A stretch of 64,000 nucleotides of DNA. It comes from Otatea glauca (Eukaryota > Streptophyta > Magnoliopsida > Poales > Poaceae). The stretch lies in NCBI GenBank assembly GCA_036346275.1, contig CM070715.1:70357667-70421666 (forward strand), in the 5' to 3' direction. The translations under genes and the position numbers were made by a program. Each line of letters starts with the position of its first letter. Within the stretch, counting starts at the first letter, position 1. Below, piece after piece: positions 34,622 through 46,500 of this stretch. The notes under the pieces were generated by a model. It was not told the origin of the DNA. It saw only the letters and a list, made by a program, of their open reading frames with translations, and ran no database searches.

Positions 34622-35292
34622 TGTTTGCACCAGAATTTAGCAAAAGTGTGGTTAAGTTGTCAGGCTAAGGATTAAGAGATATTTTAGCCGATATCGGATA
34701 TAGAAAGAGAGGTTTGAATTTGGATTATGGCCGATATTTATCTTAAGTAGGTAGAACTGTCCGAATTGAGGCCGATACGGATCATGCTTTGCAGCGTGTT
34801 GGGGAAGGATACGATCGGCCGATAGCTATAAAAGACGGTCAGGGGCAAACGAAAAAACAACACAATCTAATCAATCAAGTCGCATTACTTTTATTTACTT
34901 TCTGTCAACTAGGAGTAGCCTCTGTAATTTAGATTCTCTATTGTAATCTGATTTGATCAATAAAGTTGCGCATCGCCGATTATTGATCACCTTCGATTAC
35001 GTCAAATAGATTTGATTTTATCTAACACGTCGCCTTTTTCAGAAAAGATCTACCCTTATCATCTGATTAGCCTTAATCGGCTAATTAGACTTATCGTTAC
35101 CCTAGATCTGATCGGCTTTTCAGCTGTTTATATCTTTGCCGATTGTCTCGCTAGATCGGCTCTGAGCATATTTTACATTTATCTTACCGATTGTAGGATC
35201 AAATCGGTTGGCATGCCCTGAACCTCAGAACCCGGTGTTCGTCCGATGTGTTGTAGCCAATTAACCCCTCTTCACATTTTTTGGCGCCAACA
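34622..35292 (+). repeat. 5' LTR of Tat element C
   Basis: 671 bp, TGTTTGCACC..GGCGCCAACA. TATA at 34827-34834 (TATAAAAG) and AATAAA near 34971. Confidence 0.9.
34827..34834 (+). promoter_or_regulatory. TATA box of the Tat 5' LTR
   Basis: GCTATAAAAGACGG; the same box is present in the other three LTR copies of the family. Confidence 0.7.
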
Positions 35293-35316
35293 AACTCTTG
35301 GCACGCTCGATGGGAC
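35293..35316 (+). other. Candidate primer binding region of Tat element C
   Basis: Directly after the LTR, containing TTGGCACGCTCGATGGGAC; the second Tat element has TAGCACGCCTGGTAGGG at the same place (from 55290). I cannot name the tRNA with confidence. Confidence 0.5.
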
Positions 35317-35320
35317 AAGG

Positions 35321-38180
35321 ATGTCTTCATCAGGGAAATCAATTCCGCCATCCGATCTCAATGCTGAGGCCAAAATCATCCCTACACTGGCCGATTTAAT
35401 GCTAGAACAATACAAAGAGATTGAAGATTGGAAGGCTGAACTTGAAGAGATGATGCTGGGCTGTTATCAGAAAACTCGATGCGGCATCACTCAGAAGACC
35501 GGATTGCCGACAATGAATGCCCTCGGCGATGTAGGAGTCACTAACAGCCCGATAAGTCAGTATATGCCTGCGCAAGCTGAGTTGTCAGTTATGATCAATC
35601 AATATGTGCATCATGCCTTGATTAACCAATCATCGAATTTAGTCACAACTTTTAAACCGATGATAGCCAATAGTGTTAAAACTATTGCTCAGGAGTTGGC
35701 ATCAGCTGGAAGCCTGCTCGACCCAATACAAACCTTGCCGAATTATCCTGTTTATTCGGTAGCACAAAACGCTCAAGGCACAACAACCGACCCAAAACCA
35801 TTGGGTACGACTCCATCTTTGACTATGATGCCAACCCAATCCACCGTTATATTGCCACGAGACCCTCGTGCAAGTGGGGTTACGCATTATCAAGCATATA
35901 CCGATGCCGCTAAGTTAGATGCATCGGTTAATTTGCACCATCAGCTCTGTTTTACGCTTTTCCTCAATCGATTCCACAACCGATTCAACCCAATAGGTAT
36001 CCATAGTATGCTGACCCGATTCCACCTAGGAATTAGTCCCCATACAAAGTTGTGACATACTCGGAGCCTTTTTTCGCAGTGCTAGAGCTGACTTCTAGGA
36101 GGAACAATGATATGAGTAATTTCCTCAGTACACATCGGCTCAACCAAACCGACATCCCGAGCTTACGCTCAGGGGGGTAGAATGCAAATTACGATCATAA
36201 TTAGCAGAACCCTAATATCATGTTGGATAATAATGTTAATTAGGCTGACCAGATATCTGCCGTGTTGAGGGATCAATTCGGCATACAGCCAAAGGGTAAG
36301 TTATCGGCTATAGGAAGTTGTATCCTTATTACATTGACCGTATGCCTTACCCTATTAATTTTAAAGTTCCTGATTTTGCCAAGTTTTCTCGAGATGACTC
36401 CGTTACCATATTAGAACACGTCGGATGCTTTGTTGCACAATGTGGCCAAGCCGCTTAGTTCGACAGCCTCAAAATTAGGTTGTTCCCGTTGTCATTATCA
36501 GGAGCTGCTTTTACTTGGTTCACTAGTTTACCCCCAAATTCGGTTCACTTCTGGAACGATTTGGAAAACCGATTCCATGAGTACTTTTTCTCTAGTAGTC
36601 TGGAACTTAGAATTTCCGATTTGAGCTCCATCCGCCAAAAATTTGTAGAATCGGTAACAATTTACATTAAAAGGTTTAGGGAAGTTAGGAATCGATGCTT
36701 TAGCTTACTTTGCCCGACAACCAATTAGCCGATTTAGCCTTCCAGGGATTGATTCCTCCATTGAGGGAAAAATTTAGCGGGCAGGAATTCACTGATTTAA
36801 GCCATATGCTTCATAGGGTGTCGGCTCAGGAAAGTCGATTTCCTGATAACAGGGGTGAAGGGATCTAAGAAGTCCTGGGTGTGTTCATGGCTTAAGCCGA
36901 CTAAGAATAAGTCAAAAATTAAATATGCGTTTGATGTCTCCAAGTGTGATCGTATTTTCGATTTATTGTTACAAAAAAAGATTTTACGATTGCCTCAGGG
37001 ACATGTCATACCATCAGTCGATGAGATAAAAAAGCGAAGGTATTGCAAATGGCATCATTCTTTTTTCTCATAATACTAACGATTGAAATATTTTTCAGCA
37101 ATAGATACAATCGGCTATAAAGGATGGTCGGCTTAAGTTTGTAGAGGAGCCAACAATGCAGGTGGATATCAATCCCTTTCCAATAAATAAGGTGCAATGC
37201 TCTGGAAAAGGAAAAGAGCCGATACAAGATAAAGAATCAAAAATTGCTCGACATGTTGACATCCAGTCGATCTCCAGCGGCAAGGAGACCCTAAGAATTA
37301 CGGTCGGCTCGTTACATATAGAAACCGACCGTGAGGGTAAAAACTTTAGAACGGTTAAGCTCAGAGGAGATCTACAAATTGGCAGGTGGTACAAGGTAGA
37401 GAAATCACCACCATGACTGCCGATGAATAAGCCTAAGCCAACCTTCTCCCAGTTACTTGAGAAGTATGAGAGGAGAAGCAATAGGCCGCGCTATCCTGCG
37501 TGTCGACCAGATAATCTGTATTGGCCTGAGAATTTGGAGAGGGTTCACCAACGATGCCCCTTTTGGCAATTCTGTTGGGAGAGGGGAACGGCTTTGCCAT
37601 CACCATATACTTGCTCGATGGAGCATTATCCTCTTGATGATTGGCCAAGGCGATCAGTTAAAGATGGGTTGTTTAGACAAGTGCGAGACTACCCTGACAG
37701 AAGTTACAAAGAGCCGATGCAAGAAAGAGTTTTCGTGCCAAATCAAACCAAAGTTGAAGCAGAAGGATCGAGTCCAGTGACTCAGGAGAATCTGGCTGAT
37801 AAAATACAAAAACCGATTGAACCTAAGCCAAGATGGTGTCCTCCTGGCCTTAGTCGATCATAGCATAGACGACTCCAAAGTTTGAGAACCCAGGAGTTCA
37901 GAGAGGCCGAGCAAGAGAAACAAAGGGATCAAGCTTTCAATGAGCTTCAACCAATCAAAACTGTCAAAAAAGAATGGAGGAAGAATGAGCCAGTTGGGGA
38001 AGAACTGGATTCAGCCGATGAGCTAGACTCACCTATGATTCAGGATGACACTCCTCCAATGGACAACAACATGGTGTTCACCTTGCCAACCGAATTCAAA
38101 ATAAAGACTGAATTGGCTAAGGAAACATTTGCTCAACTGTGTTTGGGCGCTCAAGATGCAGTCTTCGAGAAGCCCTAAGA
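35321..38180 (+). pseudogene. gag: Tat gag (element C)
   Basis: Start at ATG 35321 (MSSSGKSIPPSDLNAEAK), supported by the same start in element D. The N-terminal part is open to about 35940. The capsid domain (Retrotrans_gag type) is at about 36310-36960: YPINFKVPDFAKF, LFPLSLSGAAFTWFTSLPPN, NRFHEYFF, IKRFREVRNRCFSL. A conserved C-terminal part follows at 37423-38178: KPTFSQLLEKYERRSNR, CPFWQFCWER, KPRWCPPGLSRS, FTLPTEFKIK. Stops and shifts (near 35955, 36460, 36730, 37861) break it. It packages element RNA in living relatives. Confidence 0.8.
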
Positions 38181-38199
38181 CGCTCATCGGCATCTTAAG

Positions 38200-38560
38200 C
38201 CAATATTAAGAATGCTTGTTGATGGCAGAGTAACATTTAACTTAATGCCATACACCACATGCAAGAAGCTATTAAGTCTGATGAAGACCTTATTAAAACT
38301 AATAAGGTTCTGAATGATTTCATAGGAGATCCCACTGAAGCAAGGGGTGTTATGGTAACAGAGTTAACTATCGGCAGCAAAACATTGCCAACTGCCTTTT
38401 TTGTAGTCGATGCCAAGGGCAATTACAGTGTCTTGCTTGGGTGAGACTGGATTCAGACTAATTGTTGCATACCGTCGACTATGCACCAGCTACTCGCTCA
38501 ATGGAACGGGAACCAAGTTGACGTGATTCAAGCCGACACATCGGCTCATATTGCTATGGC
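38200..38560 (+). pseudogene. pol: Tat retropepsin-like protease (element C)
   Basis: Active-site region reads VDGRVTFNLMP, where element D has VDGGATFNLM, so the catalytic DGGAT is altered to DGRVT here. Downstream motifs are DFIGDPTEARGVMVTELTIG, FFVVDAKGNYSVLLG and DTSAHIAMA. A frameshift lies near 38265. Confidence 0.75.
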
Positions 38561-38984
38561 CAGTTTAGATGCAAATTGGCAGCATGAAGAAGCTGAATGT
38601 ATATCAGGTAAAGCTCTGGACGATTGTGATTTCATCTGCATCAACAAGACATGGCTTATTCTGATCAATGTGAGGCCAGACACGCTTGATTGGACTGACG
38701 AGATCAATGAAGGCCTTACATGGCATAATACAGAGCTATCAGCAAATGACGGATAGCCATGAGACCATCGTAGATTTTTAAAAAATCGAAAAGTTAGGCC
38801 ATGGTTTTACATCGAATGATTTGCCTGAAGAAGTTGATAGAGGCGATGGAGATAGGAAGAGACCAACTTTTATTAATGCAAATTTGGTTGTAGATTATAA
38901 GGAAAAGTTGGTCAAAATTCTTAGGAATTATAAAGATTGTTTTGCCTCGGAATACCATAAGATGCCAGGTTTAAGCTGACAGCT

Positions 38985-39720
38985 TGTTAAACATTGGCTA
39001 CCTATAAAACCAGGTTATCGGTCGTTTAAACAAACTTCTAGAAGATTTAATCCAGCCTTGTATAATGTTATAAAAAAATCAAACGATTGTTGGAGACCAA
39101 GTTTATGAGGCCTTACGGATACGCTGAGTGGGTTTCTAACATCGTTCCTATTATGAAGAATGGTAAGCTCAGGGTGTGCGTGGATTTTAGGGACATGAAC
39201 AAAGCAACACATAAAGAGGAATATCCGATGCTAATAGCCGATATACTTATCGATGCTGCATCAGGAAATAAGATTATTAGTTTTCTTGATGGTAATATCG
39301 GAATAATCAGATATTCATGGCAGAAGCCGATATACCTAAAACTACCTTTAGATGCCCTGATGCCTTAGGGTTATTCGAGTGGGTTGTAATGACGTTCGGT
39401 TTAAAGAATGCTGATGCAACATATCAGCGAGTTATGAACATGATTTTTCATGATCTAATCGGTCGTATTGTAGAGATTTATATCAACGATGTTGTGGTCA
39501 AATCTAAAGAGTACTTGCAGCATTGGCTAAATTTGGAAACAATTTTCAAAAATACAAGAGCACATGGTTTAAAGATGAATCCATACAAGTGTGCTTTTGC
39601 ATGTCAGTTAGGCAGTTTTTAGGCTTTATGGTTCATGAAAGAGGGATTGAAGTCAATCAAGAAAGAGTCAAGGCCATAGCCAAAATAAAAGCCACCGACA
39701 TGTAAAAATGATCTATAGAA
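38985..39720 (+). pseudogene. pol: Tat reverse transcriptase (element C)
   Basis: KPGYRSFKQTSRRFNPALY, EWVSNIVPIMKNGKLRVCVD, FRDMNKATHKEEYPM, FRCPDALGLFEWVVMTFGLK, MIFHDLIGRIVEIYINDVV, HGLKMNPYKCAFA. The polymerase motif YIDD reads YIND (AAC at 39485-39487), which would abolish activity. Frames change near 39085, 39317 and 39610. Confidence 0.85.
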
Positions 39721-39893
39721 GTTGATCGGTAAGATTAATTATTTATGACGATTTATTTCAAATCTGTCTAGCCATATTGGTGCATTTACCCCACTATTGA
39801 AGCTTTTGAGAATATGAAAGAGTATTTGACTAATCCTCTAGTTCCGGTCGCACCACGGAAAGGAATATTGTTTAAGTTATATATATCGGCTGA

Positions 39894-40434
39894 TGTCGAC
39901 TTTCGTAGTCGGCAATGAATTTATGGGGTAGGCGCTTGATCTCAAACTCGAAGGTCACACAAGACAAGGGGTTTAGACAGGATCAGGCTCTCGCGGAGGA
40001 GATAATACCCTAGTCCTGTGTGCTGGGATTATGCAGATCTCTTGGATCTGGGGTTGCTCAAAGCGCAATATGCTCTGGACGATATGAGGTGTGCTATGCT
40101 CTATGGCTTGATCGCTCTATGCTTGGATGATCCCATCCTTCTGTTGTTGCCCGCCCTCTCCCTTATATAGCGGGGTGGGGCGGCTTCTGAGTCTGATCGG
40201 TTTGGAGATTCCGATCGGTTACAAGATTCTAGTCAGTTAATAGGATAGAGTTTACATCTTTATCTACCCTATTAACGACTCGGATTACAACCGTATCTAT
40301 CATATCTAAATATAAGTTCAACTTCCTTTAGGATATGTCCCCTTGCGCATGGCAGCAGGGCCTGACGCGAGGAGTATCTTCTGGGCCTCCCTCTTGGGCT
40401 TGTCATGAGGGTACCCGGGTTCTTATATTCCACA
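39894..40434 (-). repeat. 3' LTR of the non-autonomous element
   Basis: 541 bp; minus orientation starts TGTGGAATATAAGAACCC and ends AAAGTCGACA. Confidence 0.9.
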
Positions 40435-41329
40435 GTAGCCCCCGAGTCCTTTGCGATCGAGTTGCCTCCTTCCTGGTTGCAGCCCAACTGAGTCATGCTT
40501 CATGCCGAGTGCTTCCAATTCTTGATGCAGCTTCCCGACTAATTTTCCTTTACAGTGTTGTGCCCTGTTGTAAGCAAAGAGATCGTGAAGGACTCAATAG
40601 AGTTCCACGCGTTAAACTTACTGAGTGGTTCCTAGCCCCATTATTGGAATTATGGCAGTCGACTCATCTTGGGACATACTGTATACCAAACGATATGCAG
40701 AAGTCAAAACGCTTTTCTCGCTCGAGGCAAAATTCAGCGCCACTCCCTTTAAATTCATTCGTCGCGAAGTTCTTGATGTAAATCGTTGAGCGTTAGCTCA
40801 CACATCGCATCAAATTTAGTAGCCACGAAATCATGTATATGCGTAACTTAGGCAATGTAAAAACAATTCACTCGGATGTGATGTCCGATGGTGTATATAT
40901 AATTTTAGAGTTTTTACTCTTTTTCCTTATTGATTTTGAATTCATCAAGTGGTTTGACTCTTTTGTTTAAGCACTCGCCCCGACTAGTCTAGCCCCGGCG
41001 TTGGGAGTCGGCTCATGGCTCTTTTCCTGTGCACGTGTTTTGGGTGACTAAAGTTCGCTGTTCATGGGGTTGAGCTTCACAACTTGGAGTTATCGCACTC
41101 GGATTCACTTGCAATCGTTAAGCAAAAGAAGAAAAATACAACTCGAGAAAAGATGTGCGCATCGCGCACACTATTAGGTGTAGCCCCGACTTCTTCGCTT
41201 AGTTGTGGGTCAACTAAGTAGCAAGTCGAGAAAGTCAACAATTTTATTTATAATGACATAATTGAGTAAGCGACTTAGCCGCTTTATGCTCCATATGTTC
41301 TTGACGATCATGCCATCTTTGCTCGTGGC

Positions 41330-41480
41330 GCAGCGTAGGCTTTGTAGATGAGTATGGCGGCGCTCGGGCGCGAACATGGCTCGTGGCGTCGCGAAGGTGG
41401 CGCTCGGGCGCAGCGTAGGCTCGTGGCGTCTTAGAAAGTGGCGCTTCGGCGCGGCGTGGCTCATGGCGTCCGAAGCCGCA
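41330..41480 (-). repeat. Short GC-rich tandem repeat inside the non-autonomous element
   Basis: Three to four diverged units of about 40-45 bp built from GGCGCTCGGGCGC, AGCGTAGGCTCGTGGCGTC and similar. The unit GGCTCGTGGCG recurs near 41330, 41378, 41420 and (as GGCTCATGGCG) 41458. On the minus strand it reads as an open Arg/His-rich segment. Confidence 0.6.
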
Positions 41481-41524
41481 TGGGAGCGCAAGTGCGCTTC
41501 ACCTACCGGCTTTTCCTGATTTCG

Positions 41525-41887
41525 CTAAATTGCGGCCGCCGTCACCATGGCCTTGATCTGGGCCACGATCGGGGCCATCGGGCTATCCGATGCAATCATC
41601 GGGTCTAGTTTGTCGAGAAGCGTCTTGGAGGCGACGGCGTTCTGCATTGGCGTGCGGAAAATGGCTTGATCTCCCAACCTGGATTGCAGGAGGTCCTCGC
41701 GGACTTTGCGGCCGCGAGATCGAAGCGATCGCACCTGCACCTCCTTACCCTTACGAAGACGATCTTCCCCCGCAGCTTCCTGTTCTTCTTGTTGGCGTTG
41801 GAGATCGGTCTTCTGCTCTTCTATCGCGAAGATGCCACGAAGATCGCAGCAATTCCTCGCGACCCGACCGGTTTGCGGCCAAGTCAA
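41525..41887 (-). pseudogene. gag-like ORF of the non-autonomous element
   Basis: 120 codons, sense to the element. N-terminal part is Gln/Glu/Arg-rich and coiled-coil-like (DLQRQQEEQEAAGEDRLRK), then FRTPMQNAVASKTLLDKLDP and MAPIVAQIKAMVTAAAI, resembling the TP..N..AA..LLDQL stretch that opens gag in some grass Tat elements (family knowledge from memory). No capsid or zinc knuckle follows, so only a gag remnant is kept. Confidence 0.5.
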
Positions 41888-42091
41888 AGTGACATACCGA
41901 GATGGGTTGGCTCGATCTTTACGGATCGGATCCGGTTTTGGACCGACAGGACAAGCTCTCCGCGCATCTGCGATTTAAGTCCAAGTTTCCGGCGGAAGGC
42001 ACAGTGCGAGGCGAAGGTGGCGGCGAATCCACCGATTCACGCCATCAGTGCGTAGGAAAAGATTATAGCGCTTCCCCTACAGCGCGCCAGC

Positions 42092-42624
42092 CGCCGACTT
42101 TTGTAGTCGAAATGAATTTATGGGGTAGGCGCTTGATCTCAAACTCGAAGGTCACACAAGGCAAGGGGTTTAGACAGTTCGGGCTCGCGGGAGATAATAC
42201 CCTAGTCTGTGTCTTTGAGATTATGCAGATCTCTTGGATCTGGGGTTGCTCAAAGCGCAATATGCTCTGGGCGATATGAGGTGTGCTATGCTCTATGGCT
42301 TGATCGCTCTATGCTTGGATGATCCCATCCTTCTGTTGTTGCCCGCCCTCTCCCTTATATAGCGGGGGTGGGGCGGCTTACAGAGTCCTGATCGGTTTAG
42401 AGATTCCGATCGGTTACAAGATTCTAGTCAGTTAATAGGATAGAGTTTACATCTTTATCTACCCTATTAACGACTCGGATTACAACCGTATCTATCATAT
42501 CTAAATATAAGTTCAACTTCCTTTAGGATATGTCCCCTTGCGCTGCAATGGGCTCGACGCGGAGTATTTTCTGGGCCTCCCTCTTGGGCTTGTCATGAGG
42601 GTACCCGGGTTCTTATATTCCACA
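42092..42624 (-). repeat. 5' LTR of the non-autonomous element
   Basis: 533 bp, collinear with the copy at 39894-40434; the base pair ending the LTR is CG instead of TG on the plus strand. Confidence 0.9.
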
Positions 42625-45082
42625 GCTGAGCAGGAGACTATGAGAGCTGTATTAGCGCAAGAAATTAATGGAAAAGAGCAGGTTATTTTCTACTTAAGCC
42701 GACAACTAATTGATGCTGAGACCAGGTATCCCTTTGTAGAAAAACTTTGCTTGTCTTTATATTTTGCTTGCACCAAATTAAGGCATTATATTTTAGCGTC
42801 GGCTTGTAAGGTCATTTGTAAAACCGATGTTATAAAATACATGATGTTAGTTCCAATTCTGCGTGGTCGACTTGGTAAATGGGCTTATGCACTCATCAAG
42901 TTTGACCTAACATATGAATCGGTTAAAGGACAAGTTATAGCCGATTTCATAACAAGATATGAAACAAATGCCAATCTAGTGTCCTTAGCACCATGGCAGT
43001 TGTTTTGATGGATCGGTATGTCGAGAGGGCGATGGTATTGGAATTGTGCTCGTTTCGCTAAAAGGACATAGCTTTGAATTTGCATTTCGTCTAAATTGCC
43101 AATGCTCTAACAACTAGGCTGAGTACGAAGCATTACTGTAACACCCTAATTCTTTTTTTGCTCTAATTTAAATTTTGGAGTATTTTTTGGTTTTTGTGAA
43201 TTTTTGGGAATTTATTTAAATTTATTTGGATTTATTCAAATAGGGTTTTTCTTGAAAACAATTGAATAATGGAAAAGTTTTTGCAAAGTTTTATTACAAA
43301 TATTTTAATTGAGTTCCAAATATCTCAAAGTAATTTCTGGAATTTTTCTGCTATTTTAAAAGCTCCAAATGATTTAATTGAATTTCTAGAATTATTTTAA
43401 ATGTGAAATGTTTTAAAAATCAGTTGAACTGTAATGGGCCGAGCCCAGCGCTGTGATTAGCCCGGCCCAGTTCGCCGCGCAAACCCTAGCGCCGCCCAGC
43501 CCAAGCCGTCCGATTTAGATCGAACGCCTATGAGTGTGCCACGTCGCCCGCACGCGTGAGCCTTCGGATCGTCGCCGCACGGACGCGCGGGATTGCGCCA
43601 CGTCACTTCGTCCCCGCGAAATCGCCGGAGAGACGTGGGCTTTGATGGCCGTGCATTCCGCCGGCGATTCACGCGCGCCGAGGCAGCCCTTAAGTCCCGT
43701 TGAGGCGTCGTGCGAGACCTTCTCGCCGCGTCTTTTGACTCCTCGCACGCACGCCGAGACCCCCTCTAGCGCTCGTACGAGCTCGCCGTAGTTGCTTCTT
43801 TGTGCCACCGCTGTTTTTCGCCGTTTGCTTCTCCGTCGGTTTCTCTCCGCCGTCGCCAAGGTCACTGGAGTAACCCTTCCGCCAAGCCGCGTCGAACGAG
43901 CCACTTCTTCTCGCTGGAGAAGCCCCGCATCGCCGTTGCTGAGGTCGTCTTCCCCAGCTCCTGCAACCTTCGCTTCTTCGCCGTCGTCAACCTCGTCGAA
44001 CCGCGCCGACCGTCCGATTTGCATCGTTCGGTTCTGGTGAGTCCACGTAGCCTCCATCTCTGTAGATGTTTAGATTGAATCGTGACCGTTGGATCTTGAT
44101 GTGTATGGTAGGGATTAGATCTAGATTCTGCGGCTAGATTTTATACGAACCCTTGGATCTTTTTGGACGCGTAGGATTGAGCCACGTCGCGCCATGAACA
44201 GTAAACCGCTCGGGTACCGTGGGCCGTTAGATTAGATCTAAACGGTAGAGATTGGATCTGGTTTTGCCTAAGGATCCGCGTTGTTCGATTTTGAGCGTGC
44301 GGCGAGATGGCACCGTACCCTCGCCAAATCGCGTCTTGGCGTGGCGTTTTGACGGCGAGACCGAGATCCAGCCGTCGATTTTGGGTGCACCGTTGTGATT
44401 GCGCCGCGTGTCGTCGCATGAACCGAGACGTCGCAGTGATGGCGCGGTGCTGGCCGTTGGATCTGGAGCGCCGCTGGATGTGCGACGCGTGGAGGCGTGG
44501 AGCCGAGGCGTCGCCGCGTTGGATGCGTGGCTGACCGCTGGATGCGCGACGCGTGTCGCACGCATCTCAGGGCGCTGCGGTGCGCGTGAGGAGATCTGGC
44601 CGTTGATTCAACGAACGGCTCGGATCTTGCCGTTGTTTGATCGCTACAGTGAACCGAGTCCACGGTAGACCGAGCCGAGCCGTGAACCCACCCATAGACG
44701 AGCGGCGTGGCGGCCTGCGGGCGTGCCGCGTGTCGGTGCCGTCGTCGATGACGTCATATTTTATATATATATATATAAAATATTTCGACCGAATTTATTT
44801 TCTGTGCTGACGTCATCATGACGCGGTGCTGATGTCATAAATGCGAATTTCCAGTATAAAAATAATTCAGAAAAATCGGATTTTCTTAATTTCTGTATTT
44901 TCAGATTTTTTTTCAAACGTCAAATGACTACAACTTTTGCATTTTAACTCGGATTTAGGTGATTCAAATTTCTAAAAATTCGTAAAATTGTGAACTATTT
45001 AATGATGAATTTTATTTGAATTTTTGAGATCATATAGTCTTCTGTATTAGCTATTTATTGCATACTTTATTTGTACGCGTAG

Positions 45083-45163
45083 ACGCAAATTTGACGGAAA
45101 GTTTCGAGGAAGAATTCGTCGCTCAAGACCAAGCTTCGGAACACGACCAGCAACTCTTTGAAG
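45083..45163 (+). other. Exon-2-like 81-nt cassette in LTR copy B4
   Basis: Acceptor TTTGTACGCGTAG, exactly 81 nt, donor TGAAG|GCAAGT. Open in the same phase as the other copies (FEEEFVAQDQ, QQLFE) despite strong divergence. Confidence 0.5.
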
Positions 45164-46444
45164 GCAAGTGATGCTTTGATCATTTTGATCCCAGGTTTTT
45201 AAAATGTAGTTTATGCTTTGAAACTATGCATGCTTATTTATTTAATATGAATTTAAATTGATTCGGGATAATGTAGTTAATCAACCCATTTTGTTATGCC
45301 ACCTTGAATTATTAATTGTATGCCCTAAATCATTGTCACCCTAAGTTGATTATATTAGTTGGATGTTAATATTGTGCCAACACGGGAGGCTAGACCGTGA
45401 GTAGATGCTTAGCCTTGCAACGAATCATGAGTGATCTTTCGGAAAAAATGCTACAATACTGATTAAAGACTTTGAATGTATTTTGAAAAGTGGTGTGATG
45501 ATGCCACATGATGAGATTGAGGTACAGCGACCTGTGTGGTTCTGTACCGATGTTGAGTTATTGCTGGCATGTGTTGCACAATAATCAAGCGGGTGGGAAA
45601 TGATTTAGGCTGGGCAAGTGGCAAGAGGTGTGTGCACAGTGGGCACGTGTGGCGATGGGTTGATGAGTGATGTGAGTCTGTGCCACATTGGGCCGTGTGC
45701 CATTTGTTGAGTGTTGGAAGTCTTGCCTTGGTCGGTTAAGGACTTCACCTTGTAAGCCTTTGATCTGAGTCACCCGTACAACCACATGTCTGATATGGGA
45801 CAGACCTAGTTGACTAGGGTTCTGATATCTTTCCTCTGATACCTCGGGGTGACAGTACACAGGGGTGTATCTGTATGGGGGAGCGTACCTGTATGCTACG
45901 GCTTGGTGCCCATCCAACGGTGATTGGTCGGTCCTATACTTGGCTCTGTGTGAGGAAGTGATAGTGAAGGCAATACGGAGAGGTTCTTTGGTTAAGGTAG
46001 AAGTTCTGAAAAGCTTTGTTGCGGACAATCACTGTGTGGTGGCGGTTTGTATCTTGTGGGTAAAGTGTACAACCTCTGCGAGTGTCAAAACTATTCAATA
46101 GCCGTGCTCACTGTATTGAGCATTGCTCGGGATTACAATCGAGGATAGATTTTCATAAACAAAACATGGAAGGGGGCTGTGTGCCAAGTGTTAAAATGAA
46201 CTATTAAGGTCGTGTGCGAGAATCCTCAAGGAAAAACCATTTGAAATTATTATTACTTATAAGCATCCCATCGCTTTAATCTAATTAAGATATTGGTTAA
46301 CAAAAATGCTGCTTGATGCAAAAGAACCATTTAAGCCAATCCTTTGGAATAAGCTCTGCTTATAGTAATAGCGCTGCATTCTGTGCATTACTTGTTGAGT
46401 GCCTTGTGTACTCACCCCACCTTGCTTATCAACCCCAACATCAG

Positions 46445-46500
46445 TGAAGGAGACTACACCAGCTTAGGAGGAGGAGTACATCGAGGATACGAACAACTAG
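46445..46500 (+). other. Exon-3-like segment, copy B4
   Basis: Acceptor AACATCAG, same 56-nt length and terminal TAG (46498-46500), but with one premature in-frame TAG at 46465-46467. Confidence 0.4.

Larger units (their letters stand above)
39894..42624 (-). mobile_element. Non-autonomous LTR retrotransposon, 2.7 kb, nested in Tat RNase H
   Basis: LTRs 42092-42624 (5') and 39894-40434 (3'); perfect TSD GCTGA (39889-39893, 42625-42629). Minus orientation follows from the LTR TATA (CTATATAAGGGAGAGGG on the minus strand), a PPT-like GACTCGGGGGCTAC beside the left LTR, and a PBS-like TGGCGCGCTGTAGGGG beside the right LTR. No pol domains; the only coding trace is the gag-like ORF at 41887-41525. 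PPT and PBS style suggest it is mobilised by a Tat-like element. Confidence 0.85.
39780..42990 (+). pseudogene. pol: Tat RNase H (element C), split by a non-autonomous LTR element
   Basis: Left part: AF..NMKEYLTNPLVPVAPRKG..KLYISA up to 39893. Right part from 42625: EQETMRAVLAQEINGKEQV, FYLSRQLIDAETRYPFVEK, YFACTKLRHYILASACKV, IKFDLTYESVKGQVIADF. The join GCTGA|GCAGGAG matches the uninterrupted copy at 63600 in element D. Confidence 0.85.

Noticed and set aside
43515..44668. Overlapping long ORFs on both strands in LTR copy B4
   Set aside because: GC-rich LTR leader, several frames open at once, no motif; read as untranslated LTR sequence.
44757..44782. TA-rich palindrome in LTR copy B4 as a promoter
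   Set aside because: Simple (TA)n run late in the leader; no other promoter sign, and the family TATA is expected far upstream.
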